Shown: piece by piece, positions 1-9,823 of the stretch
Layout: every line of letters begins with the position of its first letter
Numbering within the stretch: the stretch's first letter is position 1
NCBI RefSeq assembly: GCF_010731855.1
Contig: NZ_AP022620.1
Coordinates: forward strand, 1,798,001 to 1,862,000
Direction of reading: 5' to 3'
DNA: 64,000 bases
DNA from: Mycolicibacterium anyangense
Lineage (GTDB): Bacteria; Actinomycetota; Actinomycetes; Mycobacteriales; Mycobacteriaceae
Made by a program: the position numbers and the translations under genes
Notes under the pieces: model-generated
Seen by the model: only the letters and a program-made list of their open reading frames with translations
The model's database searches: none
Told to the model about the DNA's origin: nothing

Positions 1-185
1 CCACCGGGATAGCGCAGCGCGACGATCGTGGTGCCGTGCGGCAGGGCCTCGCCGGGCGCGGGCGCACCGACGGTGCCTGCCGTGGGCAGCAACTGCGGAG
101 CTTGGTGACGGAGGAACTCGGAGAACGAGGACAGATCCGTCAGGGGTGAACTAGGGGCCAGGCGATCAGAGAACGGCCAGGTCAC
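1..185 (-). CDS. prcB: Proteasome beta subunit PrcB (N-terminal part, cut by window edge)
   Basis: Catalytic beta subunit of the mycobacterial 20S proteasome, which degrades pupylated proteins in the cytoplasm. Only the first 61 codons are present. Translation begins V(M)[10 protein letters not shown] and reaches [12 protein letters not shown]. The family is made with a propeptide that is cleaved autocatalytically before the first Thr of the TTIVAL motif; here that Thr is residue 52, so the propeptide is about 51 residues. The GTG start at 185 overlaps the pup stop codon (GTGA), so the two genes are probably translationally coupled. The rest of the gene, and presumably prcA, lies beyond the left edge. 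Confidence 0.96.
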   Translation of the reverse strand, partial: MTWPFSDRLAPSSPLTDLSSFSEFLRHQAPQLLPTAGTVGAPAPGEALPHGTTIVALRYPG

Positions 186-376
186 TGTCCGCCCTTTTGG
201 ACGTATGCGCGGACGAAGTCCTCAGCGTTCTCCTCGAGGACGTCATCGATCTCATCCAGCAGATCGTCGGTCTCCTCGGCGAGCTTGTCGCGACGCTCCT
301 GCCCGCCGGCAGCATTGCCGGAGAGGTCGTCGTCCTCGCCGCCGCCGCCACCACGCTTGGTCTGCTCTTGAGCCAT
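182..376 (-). CDS. pup: Prokaryotic ubiquitin-like protein Pup
   Basis: A 64-residue intrinsically disordered tag that is ligated to lysines of target proteins and threaded into the proteasome by Mpa. It begins [13 protein letters not shown], has the conserved acidic helix [20 protein letters not shown] and ends YVQKGGQ. The C-terminal Gln means the product must be deamidated to Glu by Dop before ligation. The ATG at 376 is chosen over an in-frame upstream ATG at 442 because it matches the known Pup N-terminus and follows an AGGAGG ribosome site five bases upstream. It sits between dop and prcB in the usual order. Confidence 0.98.
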   Translation of the reverse strand: MAQEQTKRGGGGGEDDDLSGNAAGGQERRDKLAEETDDLLDEIDDVLEENAEDFVRAYVQKGGQ

Positions 377-481
377 CGCTGCCTCCTGCTCGTCATCGAC
401 GGCCTTGTCGTGCCATCCGGTACGGGCCGCCGGTTCTTCCACACTACCGGTCGAGGCCGGTATTGCTCGGTCTAACGATCG

Positions 482-1990
482 TCAGGTCGTGAGTTGTTCC
501 ACGAGTTCGGCGGCGCTGTCGACCGAATCCAGCAAAGCACCGACATGGGCCTTGCTGCCGCGCAGCGGTTCCAGCGTCGGGATCCGGACCAGTGAGTCGC
601 CGCCGAGGTCGAAGATCACCGAGTCCCAGCTCGCCGCGGCGATATCGGCACCGAATCGGCGCAGGCATTCGCCCCGGAAGTAGGCCCGGGTGTCGGTGGG
701 CGGATTGTCCACCGCGTCGAGTACCTGCTGCTCGGTGACCAGGCGTTTCATCGAGCCGCGCGCCACCAGACGGTTGTACAGGCCCTTGTCGAGCCGCACG
801 TCGGAGTACTGCAGGTCGACCAGGTGCAGTCGCGGCGCCGACCAGCCGAGGTTCTCCCTATTGCGGAAACCTTCGAGGAGGCGCAGCTTGGCCGGCCAGT
901 CGAGCAGCTCGGCGCATTCCATCGGATCGCGTTCGAGCAGGTCCAGCACGTGAGCCCAGGTCTCGACGACATGCGATGCCCGCGGGTCCGGGTCGCGGGC
1001 GTCGACCAGTTTGGCCACCCGATCCAGGTAGATGCGCTGCAGGGCCAGCGCGGTCAGCTCTCGGCCGTCGGCCAGTGCCACAGTGGCCCGCAGGGACGGG
1101 TCCCGGCTGATGACGTGCACCGCGTGCACCGGGCGGGCCAGCGCCAGATCCGAGAGGTCCAACCCGTGCTGGGGCCCTTCCTCGATCAGATCGAGGACCA
1201 GCGAGGTGGTGCCGACCTTGAGATAGGTCGAGGTCTCGGCCAGGTTGGCGTCACCGATGATGACGTGCAGCCGGCGGTACTTGTCGGCGTCGGCGTGCGG
1301 CTCGTCGCGGGTGTTGATGATGCCGCGTTTGAGCGTGGTCTCCAGGCCGACCTCGACCTCGATGTAGTCGGCGCGCTGCGACAGCTGGAAGCCCGGCTCG
1401 TCACCGGAGGGCCCGATGCCCACCCGGCCCGACCCCGTCACGACCTGCCGGGACACCATGAACGGCGTCAGCCCCGAGATCACCGCGGAGAACGGCGTCT
1501 GGCGACTCATCAGATAGTTCTCGTGGGTGCCGTACGAGGCGCCCTTGCCGTCGACGTTGTTCTTGTACAGCTGCAGCTTGGCGGCGCCGGGCACGCTGGC
1601 CACATGCCGCGCCGCGGCCTCCATCACCCGCTCGCCGGCCTTGTCCCAGATCACCGCGTCCATCGGATCGGTCACCTCCGGTGCCGAATACTCCGGGTGG
1701 GCGTGGTCGACATAGAGCCGCGCACCGTTGGTGAGGATCATGTTGGCGGCACCGACCTCGTCGGCGTCGACGATCGGTGGCGGCCCCGACGCGCGGCTCA
1801 GGTCGAAGCCGCGGGCATCGCGCAGCGGGGATTCCACCTCGTAGTCCCAGCGGGTGCGTTTGGCCCGCTGGATCCCGGCTGCCGCGGCGTAGGCCAGTAC
1901 CGCCTGCGTCGAGGTCAGGATCGGATTGGCGGTCGGGTCGGACGGCGAGGAGATGCCGTACTCGACCTCGGTCCCGATAATCCGTTGCAT
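482..1990 (-). CDS. dop: Pup deamidase/depupylase Dop
   Basis: Carboxylate-amine ligase-fold enzyme of 502 residues that deamidates the C-terminal Gln of Pup and removes Pup from substrates. It starts [16 protein letters not shown]; the GTEVEYG stretch carries the metal and nucleotide-binding glutamates, and Asp95 in the [15 protein letters not shown] segment corresponds to the catalytic Asp of the Dop/PafA family. Length matches the M. tuberculosis protein (about 500 aa). A TAGGCT -10 element lies six bases before the ATG, so the transcript is probably leaderless. A gap of 105 bp separates it from pup. The ligase PafA is not in this window. Confidence 0.97.
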   Translation of the reverse strand: MQRIIGTEVEYGISSPSDPTANPILTSTQAVLAYAAAAGIQRAKRTRWDYEVESPLRDARGFDLSRASGPPPIVDADEVGAANMILTNGARLYVDHAHPEYSAPEVTDPMDAVIWDKAGERVMEAAARHVASVPGAAKLQLYKNNVDGKGASYGTHENYLMSRQTPFSAVISGLTPFMVSRQVVTGSGRVGIGPSGDEPGFQLSQRADYIEVEVGLETTLKRGIINTRDEPHADADKYRRLHVIIGDANLAETSTYLKVGTTSLVLDLIEEGPQHGLDLSDLALARPVHAVHVISRDPSLRATVALADGRELTALALQRIYLDRVAKLVDARDPDPRASHVVETWAHVLDLLERDPMECAELLDWPAKLRLLEGFRNRENLGWSAPRLHLVDLQYSDVRLDKGLYNRLVARGSMKRLVTEQQVLDAVDNPPTDTRAYFRGECLRRFGADIAAASWDSVIFDLGGDSLVRIPTLEPLRGSKAHVGALLDSVDSAAELVEQLTT

Positions 1991-1996
1991 GCGCTA

Positions 1997-2002
1997 AGCC
2001 TA
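1997..2002 (-). promoter_or_regulatory. Predicted leaderless promoter of dop (-10 element)
   Basis: On the minus strand TAGGCT is followed by six bases and the dop ATG at 1990. This spacing places the transcription start on the A of the start codon, and no ribosome-binding site is visible. Confidence 0.6.
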
Positions 2003-2089
2003 ACGGGACGCCGATCGCCGGTTGTGCGGGAGTCGCAGCGGCGTGGGCGATTGCGCCTGGCCGAGGGAATTGGTGGAGTGGGCAGCACG

Positions 2090-3322
2090 ATGACGACCTA
2101 CGTCCTGCACAACACCACGCTGATCGACGGAACCGGCGCCGCGCCGGTCGACCGCGCCGCAGTCGTGGTCGACGGCGACCGTATCTCCTGGGCCGGCCCG
2201 GAATCCGATGCCCCGGCGGCGGCCGGTGCGGTGCGCATCGATCTCGGCGGGCACACCCTGTGCCCCGGCTTCTTCGACTGTCACGTGCACTTCGGTCTGC
2301 CCGGCTCCAGCGGCAGCCCACTGGAGAAGGCGCTCAAACCACCGTCCTACGGCTACTTCGAGCTGATCGAGCGGCTGCGGGTGACCCTGGAAAACGGGGT
2401 GACCACCGCCCGGGACCTGATGGGGATCGACACCGGCGTGCGGGAAGCCGTCGCCGACGGACTGATCACGGGTCCCCGGCTGCTCGTCGCGGTCAACATG
2501 CTCAGCCAGACCGGCGGGCACGCCGATTTCCACCTGCCCTCGGGTATCGACCTGGGCGGTTTCATCGGCGCCTACCTGGTCGACAGCGTCGACGCCGCCC
2601 GGCTGCGGGCCCGCGAACTGCTGCGCGCCGGTGTCGATGTCATCAAGGTCGCCTCCAGCGGAGGCGTGTCGTCGCCCAACGACGACCCGACCTGGCTCGG
2701 GATGCGGCGGGAGCTGATCGCGGCGGTGGTCGAGGAGGGCCACCATTACGGCGGCCGTCCGGTGGCGGCCCACGCGATCGGCTACGCGGGCATCAGAGCG
2801 GCGGTCGAGGCCGGTGTGCATAGCATCGAGCACGGTTACCAGCTCGACGACGACCTGCGCCACCAGATGGTCGAGCAGGGCACATTCCTGGTGCCCACCC
2901 TGCTGGAAACCATGAAAGAGGTGACGGCGTCGCCGCAGGGCGCCGCCAAGAGCGCGAAATGGCATGCGATGGCGCATGATTCGATTGCAGCATCGGCGGC
3001 CGCCGGTATCAGGATCGCGGTGGGCACCGATGCCGGCCTGTCCCCCGATCACGGAACCAATCTCCGCGAGCTGGGCCTGCTGGTGAAGTTCGGCGGACTG
3101 ACCCCGATGCAGGCGATCGTCGCAGGCACGCTGACCTCTGCGGCGCTCTGCGGTGTCGAGGACACCCTCGGCTCGGTCGAAGCGGGCAAGATCGCGGATC
3201 TCGTTGTGGTCAGCGGCAATCCCCTCAACGACATCGACTCCGTGGGTGACCCGGCCAACATCCTGCTGGTGGTCAAGGAAGGCAAGGCGATGGGAAATCG
3301 TGGTGGGTTCGCAATCGGCTGA
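2090..3322 (+). CDS. Metal-dependent amidohydrolase (imidazolonepropionase/Xaa-Pro dipeptidase-like)
   Basis: Predicted cytoplasmic hydrolase of 410 residues in the amidohydrolase superfamily. Visible metal-site elements, in order: HVH at residues 65-67 (FFDCHVHFG), Lys186 in VIKVASSGG (the usual carboxylated lysine), His228 in AAHAIGYAG, His248 in SIEHGY and Asp314 in VGTDAG, i.e. a complete binuclear centre. The substrate cannot be told from sequence; relatives cleave dipeptides, N-acyl amino acids or cyclic amides. The ATG at 2090 follows GGAG; an in-frame GTG at 2078 is an alternative. It heads a plus-strand group of four genes inserted between dop and mpa, and its 3' end overlaps the next gene. 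I do not recall a counterpart at this spot in M. tuberculosis. Confidence 0.85.
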   Translation: MTTYVLHNTTLIDGTGAAPVDRAAVVVDGDRISWAGPESDAPAAAGAVRIDLGGHTLCPGFFDCHVHFGLPGSSGSPLEKALKPPSYGYFELIERLRVTLENGVTTARDLMGIDTGVREAVADGLITGPRLLVAVNMLSQTGGHADFHLPSGIDLGGFIGAYLVDSVDAARLRARELLRAGVDVIKVASSGGVSSPNDDPTWLGMRRELIAAVVEEGHHYGGRPVAAHAIGYAGIRAAVEAGVHSIEHGYQLDDDLRHQMVEQGTFLVPTLLETMKEVTASPQGAAKSAKWHAMAHDSIAASAAAGIRIAVGTDAGLSPDHGTNLRELGLLVKFGGLTPMQAIVAGTLTSAALCGVEDTLGSVEAGKIADLVVVSGNPLNDIDSVGDPANILLVVKEGKAMGNRGGFAIG

Positions 3323-4451
3323 CCGCTACTCCGCGGAGCACTGGTTCCTGGTTCGCGGCCTGCCCACCGTCGTCCGCCGTCGCGCTCTGCTCAGCCGGGT
3401 ATGGAGTCGGTCGGCGCCGGCGCTGGCGGCCTACGCCGTCATCGCGCTCAACTCGATCGCGATCGTCGCGGTCACCGGACAGCACACCGTCGACATTCCG
3501 GGCCGGCCCGATCTGGCCGAAGGGGTGGCCCTGGCACTGGTGGCGCTGGTCCTGCCGGCCGCCGGGCTCGCGGGCTGGCTGGTCGCGCGCCTGACGAACC
3601 CGCTGCACCGGGTGACCGCGGCCAATGTCGCGCTGGTGGCCGTCATCGTCGGGATGGTCTTCGGCGGGCCCAGCAACCGGATCCTGGTGAATGTCGTCAG
3701 CGCCGCGATCACCCTCGCCCTCATCCTGGCCGCCACCGCGTGCGGCGCCGGATCGTTGCTCGGCTTCATGCTCGACGTCACGCGCAGCAACCTGGCGCTG
3801 ATCGGCGGTATGTTCGTCCGCGCGCTACCGGTGGTGCTGTTGACGTTCCTGGTGTTCTTCAACGGTCCGGTATGGCAAATGACGGCGGTGATCAGCCGCC
3901 AAAGACTGTGGGCGGGAATGCTCTTCCTCGTTCTCATCGCGGCCGCCTTCCTGGTGTCCAACACATTGGACCGGGTCGGGCCGATTCTGGCGGATGCCAG
4001 CCCAGCGCTCGAGGGTGACGAAACCCTGGACGACACACCGTTTGCCGGCATACCCGACCCACCGAACGGCAGGCCGCTGTCCCGGATCGAACGTGCCAAC
4101 GTGGTGTTCGTCGTCGCCGCCTCCCAGGTGACCCAGGTGCTCACCGTGGCGATGCTGACCGGCGCCATCTTCGTCGTGTTCGGGCTCATCATCCTGAGCC
4201 CGGAGACGCTGGACGCCTGGACCCGCGGCGCCGGGCGGCCCGACGGTCAACTGCTCGGGATGACGCTGCCGGTGCCCGACGCGCTGCTGCAGACCAGCAT
4301 GCTGCTGGCCGCCATCACGTTCATGTACCTGTCCGCGAAGGCGGTCAGCGACACCGCCTACCGGGCGCAGTTCATCGAGCCGTTGATCGACGAGTTGCGG
4401 CGGACCCTGGTGGCGCGCAACCGCTACCGCTCCACCCTGCCGAAGGGCTGA
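3300..4451 (+). CDS. Multi-spanning membrane protein, Rv2113-type
   Basis: A 383-residue integral membrane protein with about eight hydrophobic segments and a hydrophilic loop (GDETLDDTPFAGIPDPPNGR) before the last two or three helices. It fits the position and character of M. tuberculosis Rv2113, whose function is unknown. The GTG at 3300 (or 3303) inside the end of the amidohydrolase gene is taken as start because the frame becomes hydrophilic and conserved-looking only from SADRYSAEHWF. Its N-terminal HWFLVRGLPTVV and C-terminal membrane region resemble the small protein encoded next, so the two are probably paralogues. Start confidence is moderate; identity as a membrane protein is secure. 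Confidence 0.8.
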   Translation: MVGSQSADRYSAEHWFLVRGLPTVVRRRALLSRVWSRSAPALAAYAVIALNSIAIVAVTGQHTVDIPGRPDLAEGVALALVALVLPAAGLAGWLVARLTNPLHRVTAANVALVAVIVGMVFGGPSNRILVNVVSAAITLALILAATACGAGSLLGFMLDVTRSNLALIGGMFVRALPVVLLTFLVFFNGPVWQMTAVISRQRLWAGMLFLVLIAAAFLVSNTLDRVGPILADASPALEGDETLDDTPFAGIPDPPNGRPLSRIERANVVFVVAASQVTQVLTVAMLTGAIFVVFGLIILSPETLDAWTRGAGRPDGQLLGMTLPVPDALLQTSMLLAAITFMYLSAKAVSDTAYRAQFIEPLIDELRRTLVARNRYRSTLPKG

Positions 4452-4453
4452 GG

Positions 4454-4864
4454 ATGTCCGACGTCCGTCGCGTGCACGAGTGGTTCCTGGCCCGCGGTCT
4501 GCCGCTGGTGGTGTCCCAGGCGATCCAGGTGGTGTTCTTCACCACAGGTCTGTTCGCGTTCTTCCTGGCGCTGGGCACCATCGCGGTTCCCGATGACGTG
4601 ACCGTGCTCTGGTCAGGCGAACAGCATTGCCCGGTCGGCGAACCGCCCTGTGCTGGAACGTGGTTCGGCATCCACGTGCCGATACCCCAGACCGTGGTGC
4701 ATACTTCGCTATTCGTAGCGGTTTTGTCAGGGCTCTACTTCACGGTGAGCACAAGCGTGGATCCGCTGTATCGTCAGCGGTTCTTTGATCCGTTGATCGC
4801 TGACGTCGCGGTGAGCCTGGCTGGCCGCGACGCATACTTGGACATGGAGGGGCGCAATGGTTGA
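4454..4864 (+). CDS. Small membrane protein, shortened paralogue of its upstream neighbour
   Basis: A 136-residue protein with two hydrophobic segments (about residues 17-43 and 80-100). It keeps the ends of the preceding protein: HEWFLARGLPLVV matches HWFLVRGLPTVV, and SQAIQVVFFTTG...VPIPQTVVHTSLF...YRQRFFDPLIADV matches SQVTQVLTVAMLTG...LPVPDALLQTSML...YRAQFIEPLIDEL. The middle of the larger protein is missing, so it looks like a duplicated copy with an internal deletion. The ATG is two bases after the previous stop, and its stop overlaps the next gene by 8 bp, which indicates an operon. Function unknown. Confidence 0.8.
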   Translation: MSDVRRVHEWFLARGLPLVVSQAIQVVFFTTGLFAFFLALGTIAVPDDVTVLWSGEQHCPVGEPPCAGTWFGIHVPIPQTVVHTSLFVAVLSGLYFTVSTSVDPLYRQRFFDPLIADVAVSLAGRDAYLDMEGRNG

Positions 4865-5471
4865 GCAGACCGGAGATTTGTTCGGAAAGCGGTATGGCGA
4901 GGTGCTTCTGGTGCACATCAGCGAGTCCGGTCCGCAGGCCACCGTGTACAACACGTTCCCCCTCAACGACTGCCCGGCCGAACTGTGGGACAAGCTCGAC
5001 GCCGAGGCGCTGGCGCGGGAGAACGACGCCGTGGCCGCACTGCTCAACGGTCCGCGCTACTGGCTGATGAGCGGCATCGACAAGGTGACGCAGGGCGAGC
5101 AGGAGATCAAGACCTTCGGCGGCATCGACATGATCAAACAGGCCACCGTGCAGCTGGCGTCGCACAACCCGGCGCCGTACAGCATCAACTACGTGGCGCG
5201 TCACACCGTATTCCACTTCGATGCCGGCCGCCCGGTCTTCGAACTCGTCGACCCCGAGGGCCAACGCTGGGTAATGCAGACCTGGAGCCAGATCGTCGAC
5301 GGCAACCTGGGGCTGGAAGACCTGCCCGGGCTGGGACGCCGGCTGAACCTCCCGGAGGGCTGGCGGTACGAAACCCGAGTTTTGACCGAGCGGTTGAGCG
5401 TGGACACGACGACCCGGGACGCGCACGTCACCCAGGACGATCTGACCAACACCTACTCGCTGGAGTTCTAA
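4857..5471 (+). CDS. Conserved protein of unknown function, Rv2114-type
   Basis: A soluble 204-residue protein without signal peptide or recognised catalytic motif. Its position directly before the convergent mpa gene and its length match M. tuberculosis Rv2114 (207 aa). The sequence is mixed alpha/beta in character, with a HTVFHFDAGRPVFELVDPEGQRWVMQ core and the conserved-looking end TNTYSLEF. The ATG at 4857 follows GGAGGGG and overlaps the stop of the small membrane protein gene, so it is co-translated with the membrane pair. It may act with those proteins, but nothing in the sequence assigns a role. Confidence 0.8.
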   Translation: MVEQTGDLFGKRYGEVLLVHISESGPQATVYNTFPLNDCPAELWDKLDAEALARENDAVAALLNGPRYWLMSGIDKVTQGEQEIKTFGGIDMIKQATVQLASHNPAPYSINYVARHTVFHFDAGRPVFELVDPEGQRWVMQTWSQIVDGNLGLEDLPGLGRRLNLPEGWRYETRVLTERLSVDTTTRDAHVTQDDLTNTYSLEF

Positions 5472-5480
5472 AGGCCAAGA

Positions 5481-5527
5481 GCCAGAACGGCCCCCGGCAC
5501 GCCGAGCGTGCGGGGGGCCGTTCTGGC
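5481..5527. terminator. Strong bidirectional terminator between convergent genes
   Basis: GCCAGAACGGCCCCC (5481-5495) pairs perfectly with 5513-5527, and a second inner stem GCACG/CGTGC (5497-5501 with 5507-5511) closes a five-base loop. It lies between the Rv2114-like stop and the mpa stop. There is no T-tract, as is common for mycobacterial terminators. Confidence 0.8.
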
Positions 5528-5537
5528 GTGCCGCCTG

Positions 5538-7346
5538 TTACAGGTACTGGCCCAGGTTCGACTCGGTGTCAATGGCCCTGCTGGCCGACGAACTCTTGCC
5601 CGTGACCAGCGTGCGGATGTAGACGATCCGCTCGCCCTTCTTGCCCGAGATCCGCGCCCAGTCATCCGGATTGGTGGTGTTGGGCAGGTCCTCGTTCTCG
5701 GCGAACTCGTCGACGATCGAGTCCAGCAGATGCTGGATCCGCAGACCCCGCTGGCCCGTCTCCAGCACCGATTTGATCGCGTACTTCTTGGCGCGGTCGA
5801 CGACGTTCTGGATCATCGCCCCGGAGTTGAAATCCTTGAAGTACATGACTTCCTTGTCACCGTTGGCGTAGGTGACCTCCAAGAACCGGTTGTCGTCGAT
5901 CTCGGCGTACATCCGGTCGACGACCTTCTCGATCATCGCCCTGATGCACTGCCCGCGGTCGCCGTCGAACTCGGCCAGGTCGTCGGCGTGAACCGGCAGC
6001 TCCTCGGTGAGGTACTTGCTGAAGATGTCCAGTGCCGCTTCGGCATCCGGCCGTTCGATCTTGATCTTCACGTCCAGGCGGCCGGGCCGCAGGATGGCCG
6101 GGTCGATCATGTCCTCACGGTTGGAGGCGCCGATCACGATGACGTTCTCCAAGCCTTCGACACCGTCGATCTCGGAGAGCAGCTGCGGCACAACCGTGGT
6201 CTCCACGTCGGAGCTGACACCGGTGCCGCGGGTGCGGAAGATCGAGTCCATCTCGTCGAAGAACACGATCACCGGGGTGCCCTCGGAGGCTTTCTCCCGG
6301 GCCCGCTGGAAGATCAGCCGGATGTGGCGCTCGGTCTCGCCGACGAACTTGTTCAGCAGCTCGGGGCCCTTGATGTTGAGGAAGTAGGACTTCGCCTCCC
6401 GGGCGTCGTCACCACGGACCTCGGCCATCTTCTTGGCCAGCGAGTTGGCCACCGCCTTGGCGATCAGCGTCTTGCCGCAGCCGGGCGGACCGTAGAGCAG
6501 GACGCCCTTGGGCGGGCGCAGCGAGTATTCCCGGTAGAGCTCCTTGTGCAGGAACGGCAGCTCCACGGCGTCGCGGATCTGCTCGATCTGGCGGGTCAGA
6601 CCACCGATGTCGTTGTAGGCGACGTCGGGCACCTCTTCGAGGACCAGGTCCTCGACCTCGGCCTTGGGGATGCGCTCGAAGGCGTACCCGGCCTTGGTGT
6701 CGACCAGCAGCGAGTCACCGGGGCGCAGCTTGCGCGGGCGCAGGTCGTCGTCGAGGCCGTCGGCCACGTCGGCGGGCAGGTCCTCGACCGCCACCAGCGG
6801 CTCGGCCAGCCAGACGATGCGCTCCTCGTCGGCGTGCCCGACCACCAGCGCCCGATGGCCGTCGGCCAGGATCTCGCGCAGCGTGCTGATTTCGCCGACC
6901 GCCTCGTAATGGCCGGCCTCGACCACCGTCAGCGCCTCGTTGAGGCGGAGGGTCTGGCCCTTCTTCAACGACTTCACGTCGATGTTCGGCGAGCACGTCA
7001 GCCGCATCTTGCGTCCCGAGGTGAACACGTCGACCGTGTCGTCGTCGTGGGCACCGAGTAGGACGCCGTAGCCACTGGGCGGCTGGCCGAGACGGTCGAC
7101 CTCCTCCCGCAGCGCCAGCAGTTGCTGACGGGCCTCTTTGAGGGTGTCCATCAGCTTGGCGTTGCGGGCCGCCAGCGAATCGATCCGGGCCTCGAGCTGG
7201 TGGACATCACGGGAGCTGCGCGGGGTGCCCTGACCGATGGCATTCTCCAGCTGCTCGCGCAAGATCGACGCTTCCCGGCGCAGCTGCTCCAGTTCGGCAG
7301 CGTCATCGCTGGACAGCTGTGGCTCTTCGGGCTGTGACTCAGACAT
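5538..7346 (-). CDS. mpa: Proteasomal AAA ATPase Mpa (ARC)
   Basis: Hexameric unfoldase that recognises Pup with its N-terminal coiled coil and feeds substrates to the 20S proteasome. The 602-residue product has the coiled coil (about 14-88), tandem OB domains (about 90-235), Walker A GPPGCGKT at 286-293, Walker B with D364/E365 and the C-terminal GQYL tail whose penultimate Tyr docks into the proteasome ring. The start [10 protein letters not shown] at 7346 is chosen because it aligns with the M. tuberculosis protein and follows GAAAGGAG; the open frame continues upstream to 7463 without a ribosome site. It is convergent to the membrane-protein operon and divergent from the MTB12-like gene. 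Confidence 0.97.
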   Translation of the reverse strand: MSESQPEEPQLSSDDAAELEQLRREASILREQLENAIGQGTPRSSRDVHQLEARIDSLAARNAKLMDTLKEARQQLLALREEVDRLGQPPSGYGVLLGAHDDDTVDVFTSGRKMRLTCSPNIDVKSLKKGQTLRLNEALTVVEAGHYEAVGEISTLREILADGHRALVVGHADEERIVWLAEPLVAVEDLPADVADGLDDDLRPRKLRPGDSLLVDTKAGYAFERIPKAEVEDLVLEEVPDVAYNDIGGLTRQIEQIRDAVELPFLHKELYREYSLRPPKGVLLYGPPGCGKTLIAKAVANSLAKKMAEVRGDDAREAKSYFLNIKGPELLNKFVGETERHIRLIFQRAREKASEGTPVIVFFDEMDSIFRTRGTGVSSDVETTVVPQLLSEIDGVEGLENVIVIGASNREDMIDPAILRPGRLDVKIKIERPDAEAALDIFSKYLTEELPVHADDLAEFDGDRGQCIRAMIEKVVDRMYAEIDDNRFLEVTYANGDKEVMYFKDFNSGAMIQNVVDRAKKYAIKSVLETGQRGLRIQHLLDSIVDEFAENEDLPNTTNPDDWARISGKKGERIVYIRTLVTGKSSSASRAIDTESNLGQYL

Positions 7347-7493
7347 GTTGCGCTCCTTTCCCGCACCGATAGTTGGCGCGGCGGATACCTCAACGCTACC
7401 GGGCAATGACCGATCGTGTGCGCTCGGGGAATTACGACACTCTGGCAACACTGTTAACCTCATGAATGAGTCGGGCCGATCGAAAGGACAGCC

Positions 7494-7988
7494 GTGACCC
7501 TGAAACTGCTAGCCACGGGCGTAGCAGCCGCCGCAATCGTCGGCGGCGCCGCCGCTGGTGTGACCTCGGTTGCAGTCAGCATGCCCGCCGCATCGCCCGC
7601 CGTGGCACCCGTCGTCTTCGGCGCGCCGCTGCCGCAGCAGCCGGCGCCTGAGCTGCAGAGCACCCTGGCAGCCACCCTCGACGGCCTGCAGAGCGGCGGG
7701 TCGTTCATGGGCAGCAAGGCCGCCTTCATCCAGGGTGGCCTGGGCCGCATCGAGGGCATCACCGCTGACCGCGCCTTCAGCAACGCCTCGGCCAAGGGCT
7801 ACTTCCCGCTGACCTTCGCTATCGCCGATATCGACGAGGAAGGCCCCACCGCGACGGCCAATGTCACCGCAACGGCGGCCAACGGTGCCACCGCGACCCA
7901 GAGCATCCAGTTCATCGCGGGCCCCAGCCCCACCGGCTGGCAGCTGACCAAGGCGTCCGCGCTGGCGCTCATGAGCGCGGCCAGCTGA
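7494..7988 (+). CDS. MTB12/CFP2-like secreted protein
   Basis: A 164-residue exported protein with a Sec signal peptide (hydrophobic stretch about 5-30, [19 protein letters not shown]). After it comes [16 protein letters not shown], which closely resembles the start of mature MTB12 (Rv2376c), and the fold motif [10 protein letters not shown] followed by [17 protein letters not shown] is typical of that family. There is no lipobox, so it is probably secreted or periplasmic. The GTG start follows GAAAGGA. The next gene, lppK, encodes a lipid-anchored member of the same fold 11 bp downstream, so the two are likely a tandem duplication in one operon. Confidence 0.85.
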   Translation: MTLKLLATGVAAAAIVGGAAAGVTSVAVSMPAASPAVAPVVFGAPLPQQPAPELQSTLAATLDGLQSGGSFMGSKAAFIQGGLGRIEGITADRAFSNASAKGYFPLTFAIADIDEEGPTATANVTATAANGATATQSIQFIAGPSPTGWQLTKASALALMSAAS

Positions 7989-7999
7989 GTCGCCGCTGG

Positions 8000-8599
8000 A
8001 TGAATCACCACCCGTTCGCAGTGCTGGGCGCCGCCACAATTGTGGCGGCGCTCGCACTATCGGGGTGTTCCAACCACGACGAGGCGAAAACCGCGACCGG
8101 TCCGGTGGACCCGTCGGCACCGGCGATTTCCGCGCCGTCGACGTCGGCCGCGCTGCCTGCACCGGAGGCCCTGACCGACGTGCTGTACCGGTTGGCCGAC
8201 CCCGCGGTGAAGGGCAGCGACAAGCTCGCACTCGTCGAGGGCACCACACCGGATGACGCCGCCACGATCGACAAGTTCGCCGCCGCGCTGCGCGACGGCG
8301 GGTTCACCCCGCTGACCTTCACCGCCGCCGACATCCGATGGTCGGACCGCCAAGCCGACGATGCGCTGGCCACGATCAACGTCACGACGTCCAATCCGGC
8401 CAACCCCGGCGGCTTCACCTTCCCGATGGAGTTCCGCTCGCATCAGGGTGTGTGGCAGCTGTCCCGGCAGACCGCCGAGATGCTGCTGGCATTCGGCAAC
8501 GCCCGCACCGAGGCCACCGGGGCCAGCCCCCGGCCGCCTGACGCGCCACCGCCACCGGCTCCCCCGTCGAGTCCGGCGAGCCCCACCCCCACTCGCTGA
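8000..8599 (+). CDS. lppK: Lipoprotein LppK
   Basis: A 199-residue lipoprotein. The signal peptide MNHHPFAVLGAATIVAALALSG ends in the lipobox LSGC, giving an acylated Cys at residue 23. The mature part has the MTB12-type fold (ALTDVLYRLADPAVKGSDK, FTPLTFTAADI, GVWQLSRQTAEMLLAFGN) and a Pro-rich tail. Position between mpa and the DUF503 gene matches M. tuberculosis lppK (Rv2116). It follows the MTB12-like gene by 11 bp, and its TGA shares one base with the next ATG, so the three genes form an operon. Function unknown. Confidence 0.88.
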   Translation: MNHHPFAVLGAATIVAALALSGCSNHDEAKTATGPVDPSAPAISAPSTSAALPAPEALTDVLYRLADPAVKGSDKLALVEGTTPDDAATIDKFAAALRDGGFTPLTFTAADIRWSDRQADDALATINVTTSNPANPGGFTFPMEFRSHQGVWQLSRQTAEMLLAFGNARTEATGASPRPPDAPPPPAPPSSPASPTPTR

Positions 8600-8892
8600 T
8601 GTGGATCGGCTGGCTGCAGTGCGACGTCCTGCTCGGTGACGTCCATTCGCTGAAGGAGAAGCGCTCGGTGGTCCGGCCGATCGTGGCCGAACTGCGCCGC
8701 CGCCTGCAGGTATCGGCGGCCGAGACCGACTCGCTGGACCTGCACCGGCGGGCCGGTATCGGGGTGTCGGTGGTGGCCGCCGACCGCGCGCACGTGGTGG
8801 CTGTGCTCGATGCCGCCGAACGCCTGGTCGCCGAGCGCCCGGAAATCGACCTGCTCGCCGCGCGCCGCGGTCTGCACCACAGCGACGACTAG
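8599..8892 (+). CDS. DUF503 (YlxP-like) protein, Rv2117-type
   Basis: A 97-residue cytoplasmic protein. MWIGWLQCDVLLGDVHSLKEKRSVVRPIVAELRRR is the signature start of the DUF503/YlxP family, here the same length as M. tuberculosis Rv2117. The family is a small alpha/beta protein; in some bacteria its gene sits near rbfA and it has been suggested to act in ribosome or RNA biology, which is unproven here. The ATG overlaps the lppK stop by one base (TGATG), so translation is probably coupled. It ends convergent to trmI with a gap of only 5 bp. Confidence 0.88.
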   Translation: MWIGWLQCDVLLGDVHSLKEKRSVVRPIVAELRRRLQVSAAETDSLDLHRRAGIGVSVVAADRAHVVAVLDAAERLVAERPEIDLLAARRGLHHSDD

Positions 8893-8897
8893 CCCGA

Positions 8898-9752
<855 letters not shown>

Positions 9753-9811
9753 TCAGCCTGCCATAGCGGACTCGCCGTACGACGTGCGCTCACCATGTCG
9801 GTGCCCGCGCC

Positions 9812-9817
9812 TAGGCT
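9812..9817 (+). promoter_or_regulatory. Predicted leaderless promoter of the Fe-S nuclease gene (-10 element)
   Basis: TAGGCT is followed by six bases and the ATG at 9824, with no ribosome-binding site, so transcription probably starts at the start codon. Confidence 0.6.
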
Positions 9818-9823
9818 CTCCCC

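Noticed and set aside
824..2089. N-terminal extension of the amidohydrolase frame for 422 codons
   Set aside because: It runs antisense to dop; the real protein starts at 2090 where the amidohydrolase sequence begins.
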